This document shows positions 1-7,441 of a stretch of DNA of 9,865 nt, one piece after another. The translations under genes were made by a program, and so were the position numbers. Each line of letters starts with the position of its first letter. Within the stretch, counting starts at the first letter, position 1. Origin of the DNA: Candidatus Stahliibacteriota bacterium CG08_land_8_20_14_0_20_40_26 (GTDB taxonomy: Bacteria > Hydrothermota > UBA3073); contig PEYP01000139.1 in assembly GCA_002774315.1 (NCBI GenBank), forward strand, positions 1 through 9,865, given 5' to 3'. Under the pieces are notes generated by a model. It did no database searches and was not told where the DNA came from. It saw only the letters and a program-made list of their open reading frames with translations.

Positions 1-1228
1 CTATCCTGCCAGCAAACATCGTTACTATTATCATTAATTTTCCCAGTATAGAGAAATCATGCGACAGGCTTACGCCCTTTACAAAAAGACTACCCGTGGA
101 AAGTCCAACTGTACCAAATGCCGATAGTTCTTCAAATAATATTCTCTCAAATGGAAGACCTTCAAGCGATAGAACCAAAACTCCAAAACTCACAATGGCA
201 AGCGATACAATAACAACATAAAACGCCCTCTTGATATCCTCTTCTCTAATTCTCTTCCCGAATGCATTAACATCCCTTTTGCCTTCCAGATATTGGATGG
301 TTGACAAGAAACATATCCCAAATGTAGTGGTCTTTACCCCACCACCTGTACCTCCAGGAGATGCACCAATAAACATAAAAATCAAAATAAAAAAGAGCGT
401 GAAATTGCTTGCACCACTTAGATCTAGCGCAGTGAATCCAGCAGTCCTTGGAGTAGCCATCTGGAAATAAGAAAGCAGAAACTTTGTGCCTATTCGGTGT
501 CCCCCCAACAAACCCCCATTTTCAGAGAGAAAAAAGACAACACTACCCGTAATCAGTAATACCAATGTTGTAACAAGAACTATACGACTGTGAAGTGATA
601 ATTTTCTCTTTCCCTTTGTAACAAGTTCTGCAAGCACTACAAAACCAAGACCACCCAAAATGAACAATGAAGAAGCAGTTAAAAGAAAAAGGGGATCGTT
701 TTGGAATCTAACAAAGCTGTCAGAGAACAAAGAAAAACCGGCATTACAAAAAGCAGAAACAGAGTGAAACAGCCCAAGCCAGAGGGAGTGATTATAGTCT
801 CTAACAGCAAAACTGCATGTAAATATCAGCATTCCTAAGATCTCAAAGATAGCGGTAAACAATACTATTTTCTTTATAAGGGAACGGAGGTCACCTATGT
901 TTACTAAAGAAATACCCTTACTCGCTACAGTGGACTGGCGAATAGAAAACCTCCTCCCAATTGCAAGAAAGAGTAACGATCCCATAGTCATATATCCCAG
1001 CCCGCCAAGTTGAATCAGAATAAGAATAACAATATGCCCGAATAGAGAAAAGTCATTAGGGGTATCTTTGACAATAAGCCCTGTAACGCACAGACTGGAG
1101 GTTGCGGTAAAGAGACTATCTACAATATCCAGTCTCTCACCAGATGAGGAGATAGGCAAGGAGAGAAGCAGACATCCAATCAAAATTATACAGAGATAGC
1201 CGGTAAATATCCACTTTGCTGTATTCAT
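1..1228 (-). CDS. trkH: TrkH/KtrB family potassium uptake channel subunit, 3' end cut by window edge
   Basis: Ion-conducting membrane subunit of a Trk/Ktr potassium uptake system, which normally works with a cytoplasmic NAD/ATP-binding RCK subunit (TrkA/KtrA). The minus-strand frame is open from an ATG at 1228 to the window edge, 409 codons. All four pore-loop filter regions are visible: CVTGL near residues 47-51, CNAGF at 161-165, RTAGF at 261-265 and FGTVGLSTG at 371-379. The glycine-rich SPGGTGGGVKTT stretch follows at 290-301. The visible end, MFAGRI, matches the start of the last conserved block of the family, so probably only a few dozen residues are missing. The short length and absence of the extra N-terminal helices of E. 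coli TrkH make it more KtrB-like. It starts 2 bases after the stop of the upstream lipoprotein gene, with no obvious Shine-Dalgarno sequence, which suggests cotranscription and coupling. No TrkA/KtrA gene is in the window. Confidence 0.93.
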   Translation of the reverse strand, partial: MNTAKWIFTGYLCIILIGCLLLSLPISSSGERLDIVDSLFTATSSLCVTGLIVKDTPNDFSLFGHIVILILIQLGGLGYMTMGSLLFLAIGRRFSIRQSTVASKGISLVNIGDLRSLIKKIVLFTAIFEILGMLIFTCSFAVRDYNHSLWLGLFHSVSAFCNAGFSLFSDSFVRFQNDPLFLLTASSLFILGGLGFVVLAELVTKGKRKLSLHSRIVLVTTLVLLITGSVVFFLSENGGLLGGHRIGTKFLLSYFQMATPRTAGFTALDLSGASNFTLFFILIFMFIGASPGGTGGGVKTTTFGICFLSTIQYLEGKRDVNAFGKRIREEDIKRAFYVVIVSLAIVSFGVLVLSLEGLPFERILFEELSAFGTVGLSTGSLFVKGVSLSHDFSILGKLMIIVTMFAGRI

Positions 1229-1230
1229 AT

Positions 1231-2319
1231 CTAATTTAGTGGTCTAATATTCCCTTTTTTTTCTTCAAAGATCTTTACATAAGAGACAAGTTCTTCTTTT
1301 GAAAGTGCAATACCAGAAAGTGGTTGAATAGTATCATTATCAGAAAGCCAGAACTGCAAACTTCTCCTATCATTTATTCCATTCTTAACAGCACGCGTAA
1401 TAAGCTTTGCAGCTGCATAACCCATAAATGCAACATCTGTAGGAGCCCTACCAAATCTGTGATTAAAGGCCTTTTCAAACTCTGGATATTTTCCGAAGTC
1501 TGATAAAGAGGTAAATATAACATGGGGTAAATAACTTACATATTCATCTACTACTGTTGGATAACCCCACTCCTCCATACCAAAAATGATTGTCGAGCTG
1601 TCAAGTACCTCATAGTATGCAAATTGAGATGCTATTGCGGGGATATCCGATTCACTGGCAGAAACAAATATCGCATCTGTGTTCGTATCCCTCAAGGATA
1701 ACATACTTTCCCTTAGATTAGAAGATCCTGGGGTGTAATAAAAAACATGAACAATTTTGCCACCTAATAACCCTATCTCCTCTTTAAACTTCCTTGCTAT
1801 TCTTCTTCCATAGGAATCGTCAGAAGCGAGTATTGCAATATCATATGGTTTTATATCTTTCATTATATAACGGGCAAGCGCTATTTCTTCAACATCGAGA
1901 GGAGAATAAAGTTTATATATGTACTCGCCTATGGATGGCAATCTCTCTTCTGTCGCTGTAGGTGAGAGCATCGGGACGCCTGCAAGTTGTGATACACAAG
2001 CAACAGGAATAGCTGTATTTGAGAGTAAGGGACCTATTATACAGGTTACTCTATCTTTAAATATTGCTTTTTTCACCGCTTCTATTGCCTGTATTGGATC
2101 CGCATCTGTATCGTAAACATTTGCTTTTATCCCATTGAGACCAAGAAGAACGCCATCTCGCATATCTTCTCCAAGCGATCTATATCTGGGTTCGTAAGGA
2201 ATTAGTATGCCACATAAAAAGGGTTTTTTCTCTAATTTAGGATATAGGACAATTTTTTCTCTTATCTTTGCACAACCCGCTATTATAATTATTAAGAGTA
2301 TAAGCACATATTTTTTCAT
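1231..2319 (-). CDS. Periplasmic substrate-binding lipoprotein, branched-chain amino acid (Peripla_BP_6) type
   Basis: Protein of 362 residues resembling the LivJ/LivK-type ligand-binding proteins of ABC transporters. The N-terminus has KK, a hydrophobic run at residues 5-13 and the lipobox I-A-G-C with the lipidated Cys at 16. The residue after Cys is Ala, which by the E. coli rule would send it to the outer membrane. The mature part has typical family landmarks: GILIPYEPRYRSLGEDMRDGV near 37-57, the VTCIIGPLLSN segment near 91-101, VPMLSPTAT near 114-122, and LASDDSYGRRIA near 164-175. No permease or ATPase gene accompanies it. Instead its ATG overlaps the corC-like stop by 4 bases (ATGA) and trkH follows 2 bases after its stop. 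It may be the binding protein of a transporter encoded elsewhere, or a sensor; the ligand cannot be read from sequence. Confidence 0.88.
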   Translation of the reverse strand: MKKYVLILLIIIIAGCAKIREKIVLYPKLEKKPFLCGILIPYEPRYRSLGEDMRDGVLLGLNGIKANVYDTDADPIQAIEAVKKAIFKDRVTCIIGPLLSNTAIPVACVSQLAGVPMLSPTATEERLPSIGEYIYKLYSPLDVEEIALARYIMKDIKPYDIAILASDDSYGRRIARKFKEEIGLLGGKIVHVFYYTPGSSNLRESMLSLRDTNTDAIFVSASESDIPAIASQFAYYEVLDSSTIIFGMEEWGYPTVVDEYVSYLPHVIFTSLSDFGKYPEFEKAFNHRFGRAPTDVAFMGYAAAKLITRAVKNGINDRRSLQFWLSDNDTIQPLSGIALSKEELVSYVKIFEEKKGNIRPLN

Positions 2320-3119
2320 GGATTCTTTTTCACAATTACTTGATGTATTCTCTGGTCGGTTGCTAATATAATTTTGAATTGTATACCATCAATAACAAAT
2401 GTCTCACCCTTTGTTGGAATTCTTCCCAGTCTCCTGCATAAAAGACCTGCCAGTGTGTTTACGTCTTCCTCATTAAAGTTTGTCCCAAGAAACTTATTGA
2501 ATTCATCCAGTTCTATCCTTGCATTAAAAAGAAAAGAACCATCTTTAAGTTTTTTATGAAGAAAGATATCCCTGTCAAATTCGTCCTGCAGTTCCCCTAC
2601 TATTTCTTCAACAATATCTTCTATTGTAACCAAGCCACATACACCTGCATATTCATCAGTTACAATTGCTATTGAAACATGTGCAGATTTCAATTCTTTC
2701 ATTGCCTCGACAACAGGTTTCGTTTCCAGAATAAAATAAGGCAACCTCACTACCTCAACGATAGAGGTGCAACTGGATTTTCCTTTAAAGCGTAATATAT
2801 CCTTTGCATGAGCAACACCAATAATATCATCAATAGACTCATGCCAGATTGGAATACGCGAAAAACCTGACAAAACCATAAGATTACGTACATCTCGAAC
2901 AGTCTTCAGTGCGTTGCTTGTCACCATCTCTACCCTTGGAACCATAATCTCACCCACTTCTTTATCTCCCAATTCGAAGACTCTTTCTATCATTATCTCC
3001 TCATCCTCTGTAATTAATCCTCCCTCTTCGCCCATTTTTATAAATTCCTTTATTTCGTCTTCAGACTCGGGGTGCGCTCTATGAAAAAGTTTTTTTTTGA
3101 TAAAATCCATTATACTCAT
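2316..3119 (-). CDS. CorC/HlyC-type tandem CBS domain protein without membrane domain
   Basis: Protein of 267 residues. A short acidic helical N-terminus (about 17-50) is followed by GEIMVPRVEMV at 56-66, the usual opening of the first CBS domain. The second CBS domain covers about 120-175 and includes IVTDEYAGVCGLVTIEDIVEEIVGE, the family signature. The CorC_HlyC transporter-associated domain runs from about 187 to 265 (LLCRRLGRIPTKGE). The DUF21/CNNM membrane domain found in longer relatives is absent, as in E. coli CorC (YbeX). Such proteins have been linked to Mg/Co efflux and more recently to ribosome-related roles, so the exact job is uncertain. The usual ybeY and lnt neighbours are not here; it is coupled to the lipoprotein and trkH genes. 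A second ATG at 3110 is possible; neither start has a convincing Shine-Dalgarno site. Confidence 0.9.
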   Translation of the reverse strand: MSIMDFIKKKLFHRAHPESEDEIKEFIKMGEEGGLITEDEEIMIERVFELGDKEVGEIMVPRVEMVTSNALKTVRDVRNLMVLSGFSRIPIWHESIDDIIGVAHAKDILRFKGKSSCTSIVEVVRLPYFILETKPVVEAMKELKSAHVSIAIVTDEYAGVCGLVTIEDIVEEIVGELQDEFDRDIFLHKKLKDGSFLFNARIELDEFNKFLGTNFNEEDVNTLAGLLCRRLGRIPTKGETFVIDGIQFKIILATDQRIHQVIVKKNP

Positions 3120-3346
3120 ATCTAAGTTTTATCATCGTGGTAATAATTCCAAAATATACATTAACCACACCTGCCCGCTGGTAGGTAGGGACCGGAGACC
3201 ACAGACAAAAGACCACAGAAGTTAAAATGTAAAATTAGCAATTAGCAAGTCAAAATTTCACCTGTCTGCCGATCCCTACGGATCCGTATGGACAGGTAGG
3301 ATTGATAATTTTTCATTGTTAATTTTGAAATGATTCCTCTCTGGTC
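3120..3346. repeat. Repeat-rich intergenic region with two related palindromes
   Basis: No gene is seen here. The region holds a small hairpin at 3170-3185 (CCTGCC, loop CGCT, GGTAGG with one G-T pair). A longer interrupted palindrome lies at 3261-3296: outer arms CCTGTC/GACAGG, inner arms GATCC/GGATC around the loop CTAC. Two GACCACAG units sit at 3197-3217. An imperfect inverse of that segment lies at 3337-3355 and runs into the 3' end of the downstream DUF502 gene. AT-rich stretches with repeated AATTAGC/ATTAGC fill the rest. This looks like dispersed extragenic repeats, not a coding remnant. Confidence 0.6.
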
Positions 3347-3967
3347 TTACGTCTCTAATCTTATGCCCGGTATCTCTTCCGGCACAGATATAACTCCTCC
3401 TGATATGAGAATATTGAATGCCTTTTCTACTCCAAATGGCAGAAAGATAAGCTCGTCTTTCCTCGCAAGTATATAAAAACCTGTAGTTATATTTGGTGTA
3501 GTTGGAATAAAAAGTGATATAAGATATGTATCATCTTTTTTATATCCTTTCTCATTGGTAACAAAGCCAATGCTGTATAGCCCCTTTCTCGGGAACTCAA
3601 CTAAAACTGCCTGCTTAAAAGCACTTCTGTCAACGAATAATGCGTTGGTAAGCTGTCTCGCCCCTGAATATATACCCCTTATAAGCGGGATTCTTTTAAG
3701 AAACCACTCAAGGAGCCTTAATGTACTCTTACCAAGTAATGATGTAGCGAGAAATCCGACGAGGTATACAAGGAGTATTACCGCAAAAAATCCAAGTAGC
3801 GCAATTATATATTCTGGAAGCCCTGAAAGTTGTGGGATCCTGGAAAATACACCAGAGAGTATACCACCGATCCGTGTGGTAAGATACCAGATTACAAACA
3901 GGGTTAAAAATACGGGAATAACTGCTGCAAGTCCTAAAAAAAATCTGTTTTTAATACCCTTCATCAT
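3347..3967 (-). CDS. DUF502 family membrane protein
   Basis: Protein of 206 residues from the ATG at 3967. It has two predicted membrane helices, about residues 9-30 and 52-75, followed by a soluble domain. The segment KRIPLIRGIYSGARQL at 91-106 and the SLFIPTTPNITTGFY segment at 151-165 are the family's typical conserved blocks. The function of DUF502 proteins is unknown. The frame is open upstream to an ATG at 4030, but the extra 21 residues would be translated from promoter and repeat DNA, and relatives begin with a short basic stretch just before the first helix, so 3967 (or the adjacent ATG at 3964) is preferred. There is no Shine-Dalgarno site; a strong promoter lies so close that the mRNA should be leaderless or nearly so. 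The last codons fall within an imperfect repeat arm shared with the downstream intergenic region. Confidence 0.87.
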   Translation of the reverse strand: MMKGIKNRFFLGLAAVIPVFLTLFVIWYLTTRIGGILSGVFSRIPQLSGLPEYIIALLGFFAVILLVYLVGFLATSLLGKSTLRLLEWFLKRIPLIRGIYSGARQLTNALFVDRSAFKQAVLVEFPRKGLYSIGFVTNEKGYKKDDTYLISLFIPTTPNITTGFYILARKDELIFLPFGVEKAFNILISGGVISVPEEIPGIRLET

Positions 3968-3977
3968 ATATTTTTGT

Positions 3978-4006
3978 ATTATACCATAACTCCGGTAAAA
4001 AGTCAA
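3978..4006 (-). promoter_or_regulatory. Near-consensus sigma70 promoter of the DUF502 gene
   Basis: On the minus strand, TTGACT (4001-4006) is followed by a 17-base spacer and TATAAT (3978-3983). The -10 box is preceded by TGG, giving an extended -10. Five of six -35 bases and six of six -10 bases match consensus with ideal spacing. The expected start of transcription is near 3971, only a few bases before the ATG codons at 3967 and 3964, so the transcript should lack a normal 5' leader. Confidence 0.8.
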
Positions 4007-4015
4007 GCAAAATTT

Positions 4016-4186
4016 AACCACAGAGTGCACAGAGAATTTTTGTTTAAAAAAGGCAAAGGCTCTGTGCTCTCTATACTCAATCTCTTAACCCTATTTATCA
4101 CTGACTAAATTAAAAAAATCTTATGAAAAATTTGAGCACACAGAGAATAAAATAAAAAATGTCTTCCCTCTGTGACCTCTGTGGTT
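4016..4186. repeat. 171-bp element with CCACAGAG inverted ends
   Basis: The ends are perfect 10-base inverted repeats, AACCACAGAG at 4016-4025 and CTCTGTGGTT at 4177-4186. Homology extends inward with a second CACAGAG unit on each side. Two further CACAGAG units lie inside in alternating orientation: GCACAGAG (4027-4034) against CTCTGTGC (4060-4067), and CACAGAG near 4138-4145. The interior is AT-rich with no recognisable coding remnant. It lies between lpxH and the DUF502 gene, with one end 10 bases from the -35 box of that gene. It could be a MITE-like nonautonomous element or a structured extragenic repeat. Confidence 0.65.
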
Positions 4187-4260
4187 TATAGTTTCCTATG
4201 CAATCAAGCAAAAAGTAATTAAGTAACTACGCCTCAATTGCCAATTGTCATTAGCGGACT

Positions 4261-4959
4261 TCACCAATAATACAGAGAAAGTTTGCCTTTTCTCATAACA
4301 GCGTAGGAAAAGTGCTTAACCCAATCACCGAGAAGTATAAAATCCTTACCGTCTAATTTTCTGTGTATCGGAATATGGATGTGACCAAGGATAACCGCAT
4401 CGATATCCCCATGGAGTATCTCTCCTGCAATGTCATACAGTTTCCTCCATCTAATAGTCTTCTTTTTTGAATTCATTCTGGATATCCTTGAAACAAACGA
4501 TGCAATCTTGCATGCGAGATCCGGATGCAGAAGATAGAATAAAGCTATAGCAACCCTGTTTCTTAAAACTAGATTCATAGGGTCAAATGAAATCATCTCA
4601 CTGCCATGGGCAATGTATACCCTTTTACCCTGCAAGAGAACATCCTCTGAAGATTTGTGTACTGATATTCCAATTGACTCAAAGAACCTTCCCAACCAGA
4701 AATCGTGATTACCCGTAAAATAATGCACCTGTACGTGTTTTTCTGTTAGACATGATAACTGCCTGAAAACTTCGTAATATTTCTTGGGTATCTGTGTTCT
4801 GTACTCAAAATAGAAGTCAAAAAAATCACCAACTATGTAAAGCGCAGATGCCGTGGAGGCTATGTAATCAAAAAACGAAAATAGTTTTTCTATCTTCTCG
4901 TCTTCGTTCTTCTCTCTACCTAAGTGCTGATCAGAAATAAAATAAATTGTATCTCTCAT
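4261..4959 (-). CDS. lpxH: UDP-2,3-diacylglucosamine hydrolase-like metallophosphoesterase (LpxH type)
   Basis: Calcineurin-like phosphoesterase of 232 residues, probably cleaving UDP-2,3-diacylglucosamine to lipid X and UMP at the inner face of the cytoplasmic membrane in lipid A synthesis. The metal-binding set is complete: SDQHLG (Asp10, His12), VGDFFDF (Asp45), GNHDF (Asn84, His85), AHGS (His118) and GHIHIP (His193, His195). The spacing agrees with LpxH, and the LPxH-like cap lies between about 122 and 185. The start at 4959 is chosen because its ATG overlaps the mnmE stop as TAATG and has AGGA five bases upstream; an in-frame ATG at 4974 would add five residues without a ribosome binding site. 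Coupling to mnmE is likely. COG2908 relatives with other phosphodiester substrates cannot be excluded. Confidence 0.85.
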   Translation of the reverse strand: MRDTIYFISDQHLGREKNEDEKIEKLFSFFDYIASTASALYIVGDFFDFYFEYRTQIPKKYYEVFRQLSCLTEKHVQVHYFTGNHDFWLGRFFESIGISVHKSSEDVLLQGKRVYIAHGSEMISFDPMNLVLRNRVAIALFYLLHPDLACKIASFVSRISRMNSKKKTIRWRKLYDIAGEILHGDIDAVILGHIHIPIHRKLDGKDFILLGDWVKHFSYAVMRKGKLSLYYW

Positions 4960-6275
4960 TATTTTCCTATGCAAAATTGACTGAATATGGATTTAAGCAC
5001 TTCCTGCCTTCTTATCTCCCCTGTCATCTCTTTAAGCGAGTCTATAGCAGATTTAACATCGTATACTGTAAGTTCAATTGTATCTGAACGAAGAGCATCT
5101 TCAAGACTTTGCTTGACCCTGTTTAGTATGTTTATATGCCTCTCTCTCAATATAAAAATATCCCTGGATAAGGAGGAAAATTCGTTTCTTACCAAATCCA
5201 GCAGTTTTTCAATATTCTCTCCTGTCTTGGCAGAAACGGATACATTTCTGAAGGGAATTTCATACTTTCCATTTTTCTTAATATCGCTCTTATTGAGTAC
5301 AGCTATTACATCTCTGTGCTTCAATAAATTTATGAATGCAATGTCCTCTTCGTTTAAAGGCTGTGATTGGTCAATTACCAGGAATATAATATCACCACCA
5401 CTTATAACCTTTCTCGCTCTATTTATTCCCTCTACCTCAATCTCATTCTGAGAGTTTCTGATTCCGCAGGTATCCAGAAATGTCATGCATATGCCATCTA
5501 TCTCTACTGTTCCTTCTATTATGTCTCGTGTCGTGCCCGGAATTGGAGTAACAATAGCCCTTTCCCTCCCAACGATTCTGTTAAAAAGACTGGATTTCCC
5601 AACATTTGTTCTGCCTACAATTGGAATACTTATCCCATTTCTTATAAATCTCCCATATCGGGCGCCGTCAAGGAGTGTTTCTACCTGTACTTCTGAATCC
5701 TTAATACTGACATATATGTCTGTTTCATCCACAACTACATCCTCGGGAAAGTTAATGAATGCCTCTATTAGCGTTTCAATTCTTTCAAGAGATTCCTTTA
5801 TCTTATTAATTCTTTTGGAGAATTGTCCTTTCAGGGATGAAAGGGCACACTGTTGAACCTTTAGAGACCTGGCGTTTACAATATCTGCTATCGCCTCTGC
5901 CTGTATGAGATCAATTTTGCCATTTAAAAAGGCTCGAAGGGTAAACTCTCCAGGATTTGCAAGTCTTGCACCCTCTTTTAAAATAGTCTTAAGTATTCGA
6001 TTTGCAGTAACTCTTCCTCCATGACAGGAGATCTCGATGACATCCTCCCCAGTATAAGTATGGGGTGACCTCATAACTGTAAGTAGGACCTCATCAATAA
6101 GGCTGTTGCCGTCATATATCTCCCCATGTATGACCCTGTGACTCTTAAGTTTCGACGGTAATAACCTTCCCCTGAATACCTTATCGGTGATATCAAGACT
6201 TGTGTCTCCTGATATCCTTATTACAGCAATCCCTCCCTCTCCGGGAGGTGTAGATATCGCAGCAATAGTATCCAT
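4959..6275 (-). CDS. mnmE: tRNA uridine-5-carboxymethylaminomethyl modification GTPase MnmE
   Basis: GTPase that with MnmG modifies U34 of certain tRNAs. The 438-residue length is near the family norm (about 450). The N-terminal tetrahydrofolate-binding domain begins DTIAAISTPPGEGGIAVIRISG. The inserted G domain has G1 GRTNVGKS (221-228), TTRD (248-251), G3 DTCG (268-271), G4 NKSD (328-331) and G5 SAK (348-350). The protein ends in the diagnostic CIGK motif (435-438), whose Cys is needed for the modification. A small peculiarity is DTCG in place of the usual DTAG. The ATG at 6275 fits the conserved N-terminus. A possible promoter lies about 35-60 bases upstream. The stop overlaps the lpxH start by one base. 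The partner mnmG is not in the window. Confidence 0.97.
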   Translation of the reverse strand: MDTIAAISTPPGEGGIAVIRISGDTSLDITDKVFRGRLLPSKLKSHRVIHGEIYDGNSLIDEVLLTVMRSPHTYTGEDVIEISCHGGRVTANRILKTILKEGARLANPGEFTLRAFLNGKIDLIQAEAIADIVNARSLKVQQCALSSLKGQFSKRINKIKESLERIETLIEAFINFPEDVVVDETDIYVSIKDSEVQVETLLDGARYGRFIRNGISIPIVGRTNVGKSSLFNRIVGRERAIVTPIPGTTRDIIEGTVEIDGICMTFLDTCGIRNSQNEIEVEGINRARKVISGGDIIFLVIDQSQPLNEEDIAFINLLKHRDVIAVLNKSDIKKNGKYEIPFRNVSVSAKTGENIEKLLDLVRNEFSSLSRDIFILRERHINILNRVKQSLEDALRSDTIELTVYDVKSAIDSLKEMTGEIRRQEVLKSIFSQFCIGK

Positions 6276-6307
6276 AGTTAGAATTCCAAAATCCGAATTT
6301 CTAATTT

Positions 6308-6336
6308 CTAATAAAAATCCAAAATTCCAATGTCAA
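6308..6336 (-). promoter_or_regulatory. Possible promoter for mnmE-lpxH
   Basis: On the minus strand a perfect TTGACA (6331-6336) is followed by 17 bases and TATTAG (6308-6313), a four-of-six -10 match. This would give a leader of roughly 25 bases before the mnmE ATG. The TTGACA lies in one arm of an inverted repeat in AT-rich repeat DNA, so the match could be a by-product of the repeat. Confidence 0.4.
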
Positions 6337-6371
6337 ATGAATTGGAAATTAGTAATTGGAAATTTGACATT
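6329..6371. repeat. Intergenic inverted repeat between buk and mnmE
   Basis: Perfect 11-base arms CAATGTCAAAT (6329-6339) and ATTTGACATTG (6361-6371) flank a 21-base centre that holds two copies of AATTGGA. On the minus strand the hairpin is followed by a T-rich stretch, so weak termination after buk is possible. Flanking DNA at 6281-6330 has repeated AATTTCTAAT/AAAATCC words typical of degenerate extragenic repeats. Confidence 0.6.
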
Positions 6372-6373
6372 GT

Positions 6374-7441
6374 TTATTTATATATCTTTGCTTTTTCTTC
6401 CCCACGAAGGACACGCAAGGCACCCATTGCGAGTGCTTTCATCTCATCCCCGCCGGGGAAAACGAAAACTCTGGCAATAAAATCTATCCTTTTTTTAATC
6501 AGTTTTACAAAAATATCATCGTATGCAAGACCACCAGAAAGTACTATTCCCTGAACATTACCACACAACACAGTAGCACATACACCTATCTCCTTTGATA
6601 TCTGATAAGCCATAGCTTCATACAAAAGTTTTGCCTTCTTATTACCCTGATTTATCATTTCTTTGATCTTTTTTAGATTGTTTGTCCCAAGATATGCAAT
6701 CATTCCTCCCTTACCTGTTATCTTTTTTTTCAATTCATCCTTTGTGTATTTGCCCGATAATGCGAGTTCAACCAGATCCCATACAGGCAAGCTTCCGGAA
6801 CGCTCAGGCGTGAAAGGACCTTCTCCATTTAAGGCATTATTAACATCAACGACTTTTCCTTTTTTGTGCGCCCCAATGGATATTCCACCCCCCATATGCG
6901 CAATTATTAAGTTTATCTCCTTATATCTCTTTTTTAACTCCTGGGCAGCAACTCTTGCTACTTGCTTCTGATTGAGTGCGTGAAATATACTTCTTCTTTC
7001 TATATCGGGTATCCCGGAGATTCTGGCAACATCATCAAGCTCATCTACTACAACAGGATCTACAATAAAAGCAGGGATTGCAAGCGGAGATGCAAATTCA
7101 TATGCTATAAGGCCCCCAAGATTTGAGGCATGTTCTCCCTGAATACCTTTTTTAAGGTCATTTAACATTTTATTATTAACCCTATAAGTACCGCCGGGCA
7201 TTGGTTTGAGTAATCCCCCTCTTCCCACAACAGCGTTGATAGAGCCACAAGATATACCTTTTGCATCAAGTGTAGATTTAATGACCTCACATCTCCAGGA
7301 AAACTGGTCTATAATTTTAGGGAACTGCAACAACTCCAGAGGAGAGTGGTTTATATTTGCCTCAAATACGCAGGATTTGTCATCAAAAAGGGCGCTCTTT
7401 GTACTGGTAGAACCGGGATTTACAACAAGTATTCTATACAT
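6374..7441 (-). CDS. buk: Butyrate kinase
   Basis: Cytoplasmic ASKHA-fold kinase of 355 residues that interconverts butyryl phosphate and ADP with butyrate and ATP; members of the subfamily also act on branched short-chain acids. The first phosphate loop NPGSTSTK is at 8-15. The conserved GRGGLLKPMPGGTYRVN block is at 73-89, HMGGGISIGAH at 182-192 and the adenosine motif LSGGLAYD at 301-308. FVFPGGDEMKALAMGALRVL near the C-terminus (326-345) is characteristic of butyrate kinase and differs from acetate kinase, which is longer. Length is the family norm. A GAGGG stretch precedes the ATG. The usual partner gene ptb (phosphate butyryltransferase) is not seen, so this may serve in fatty or branched-chain acid use away from a ptb-buk pair. 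It occupies the place after pheS where pheT is usually found. Confidence 0.93.
   Translation of the reverse strand: MYRILVVNPGSTSTKSALFDDKSCVFEANINHSPLELLQFPKIIDQFSWRCEVIKSTLDAKGISCGSINAVVGRGGLLKPMPGGTYRVNNKMLNDLKKGIQGEHASNLGGLIAYEFASPLAIPAFIVDPVVVDELDDVARISGIPDIERRSIFHALNQKQVARVAAQELKKRYKEINLIIAHMGGGISIGAHKKGKVVDVNNALNGEGPFTPERSGSLPVWDLVELALSGKYTKDELKKKITGKGGMIAYLGTNNLKKIKEMINQGNKKAKLLYEAMAYQISKEIGVCATVLCGNVQGIVLSGGLAYDDIFVKLIKKRIDFIARVFVFPGGDEMKALAMGALRVLRGEEKAKIYK

Noticed and set aside
3105..3125. TATAAT overlapping the start of the corC-like gene
   Set aside because: No -35 element at a suitable distance, and the hexamer lies within the first codons.
3555..3989. Plus-strand 144-codon open frame
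   Set aside because: Fully antisense to the DUF502 gene, whose frame carries family motifs and its own promoter.
4016..4186. A possible gene remnant inside the CCACAGAG-ended element
   Set aside because: Reading the interior showed no recognisable protein segment and frequent stops.
4959..5856. Several plus-strand open frames opposite mnmE
   Set aside because: Shadows of a gene whose every GTPase motif and C-terminal CIGK are in place on the minus strand.
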